Assembly (NCBI GenBank): GCA_012520015.1
Contig: JAAYPD010000077.1
Location: 1 to 5,476, forward strand
Direction: 5' to 3'
From: Methanomicrobiales archaeon
GTDB taxonomy: Archaea; Halobacteriota; Methanomicrobia; Methanomicrobiales; Methanospirillaceae
DNA: 5,476 nt
The position numbers and the translations under genes were made by a program. The first letter of the stretch is position 1. Each line of letters begins with the position of its first letter. Under the pieces are notes generated by a model that made no database searches, was not told where the DNA came from, and was given only the letters and a program-made list of their open reading frames with translations. Positions 5,071 through 5,476 of the stretch are shown here, piece by piece.

Positions 5071-5476
5071 CTGAAATGGCGGATCATCTCTTCATAGAGA
5101 TCTTCTACCTGGGTTCCATCAAGACATGAAACAGGTACAACAGGATGCTGGGGGAAGGCAGACCTGATCCGCTGGGGTGCGGCATCAGGGAGATCTATCT
5201 TGTTTGCAGCGATGATAACAGGTAATTTTCTGCTCTCGATGATCCCGATCATCATGATGTTGACCTGTGCAAAGGGGTCAAGGGTGGCGTCGATCATGTA
5301 AATCACCCCGTCAATGTCCTCCCTAAGCCAGTGCATCGCCTCGGCAACACCCTCCGTTGCTTCGCGTGCACGGTTGATGGCGTCCTCCCGTCCGATTCCG
5401 TACTCGATAAACTCTTTATAATCAACCCTTGTGGTAACACCCGGCGTATCAACGATGTCAATTGTGATAGATCGGC
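5067..5476 (-). CDS. oapA: Era-like small GTPase of the OapA/ArvA family (N-terminus cut off by window)
   Basis: The frame is open from the right edge, giving 135 visible C-terminal residues. In fragment numbering these include the G3 motif DTPG at 9-12, a long charged switch II region (about 13-55), a hydrophobic strand GVIYMIDA (56-63), the G4 guanine-specificity motif NKID at 91-94, and a G5-like SCLDG at 116-120. The G1 P-loop and G2 region must lie beyond the window. It is a TRAFAC-class, Era-like GTP-binding protein. Its identity as OapA/ArvA rests on these motifs together with the two genes that follow. In Haloferax the homologous GTPase has been reported to drive formation of extracellular vesicles, and is also known as an origin-associated protein. 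Position 117 is Cys where many small GTPases have Ala in G5. The stop overlaps the GTG codon upstream of oapB, so the three genes form one operon. Confidence 0.88.
   Translation of the reverse strand, partial: RSITIDIVDTPGVTTRVDYKEFIEYGIGREDAINRAREATEGVAEAMHWLREDIDGVIYMIDATLDPFAQVNIMMIGIIESRKLPVIIAANKIDLPDAAPQRIRSAFPQHPVVPVSCLDGTQVEDLYEEMIRHFR

Overview
The window comes from a euryarchaeon, most likely a methanogen of the order Methanomicrobiales. The evidence is archaeal translation factor aIF1 with its N-terminal cysteine pairs, an archaeal-type NMN adenylyltransferase, cobyric acid synthase, an archaeal OapABC (ArvABC) gene cluster, archaeal TATA boxes, and tight operons with ATGA overlaps. 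The order-level assignment is a judgement from overall protein character and moderate base composition; no 16S rRNA gene is present. No tRNA, rRNA, CRISPR, insertion sequence or phage gene was seen. Almost every base is coding.

Left block (1-2429, + strand): a four-gene operon entered in mid-gene. It holds the C-terminal part of larB (nickel-pincer cofactor synthesis, acting on nicotinic acid adenine dinucleotide), nadM (the adenylyltransferase that makes that dinucleotide or NAD), a 429-residue soluble coiled-coil protein of unknown function, and an 86-residue cysteine-containing protein of unknown function. Three of the genes are linked by 4-bp ATGA overlaps and the other junction is 14 bp with a good Shine-Dalgarno sequence. 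The larB/nadM pair makes biochemical sense. The coiled-coil/cysteine-protein pair is the least explained part of the window.

Middle block (2426-4003): cobQ (adenosylcobyric acid synthase) on the - strand. It meets the left operon tail to tail, with the two stop codons interleaved in one TTAA. Upstream of cobQ is the only real non-coding stretch, 144 bp, which carries divergent TATA boxes for cobQ (probably a very short leader) and for the aIF1 gene.

Right block (4004-5476): the aIF1 gene on the + strand converges, 11 bp away, on a three-gene - strand operon. That operon encodes a truncated Era-like GTPase (OapA/ArvA), a DUF2073 protein (OapB/ArvB) and a zinc-ribbon protein (OapC/ArvC). In haloarchaea this trio has been described as origin-associated proteins and, for the GTPase, as driving extracellular vesicle formation. 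A small hairpin plus pyrimidine-rich tract at the convergence is a good candidate terminator for the aIF1 gene.
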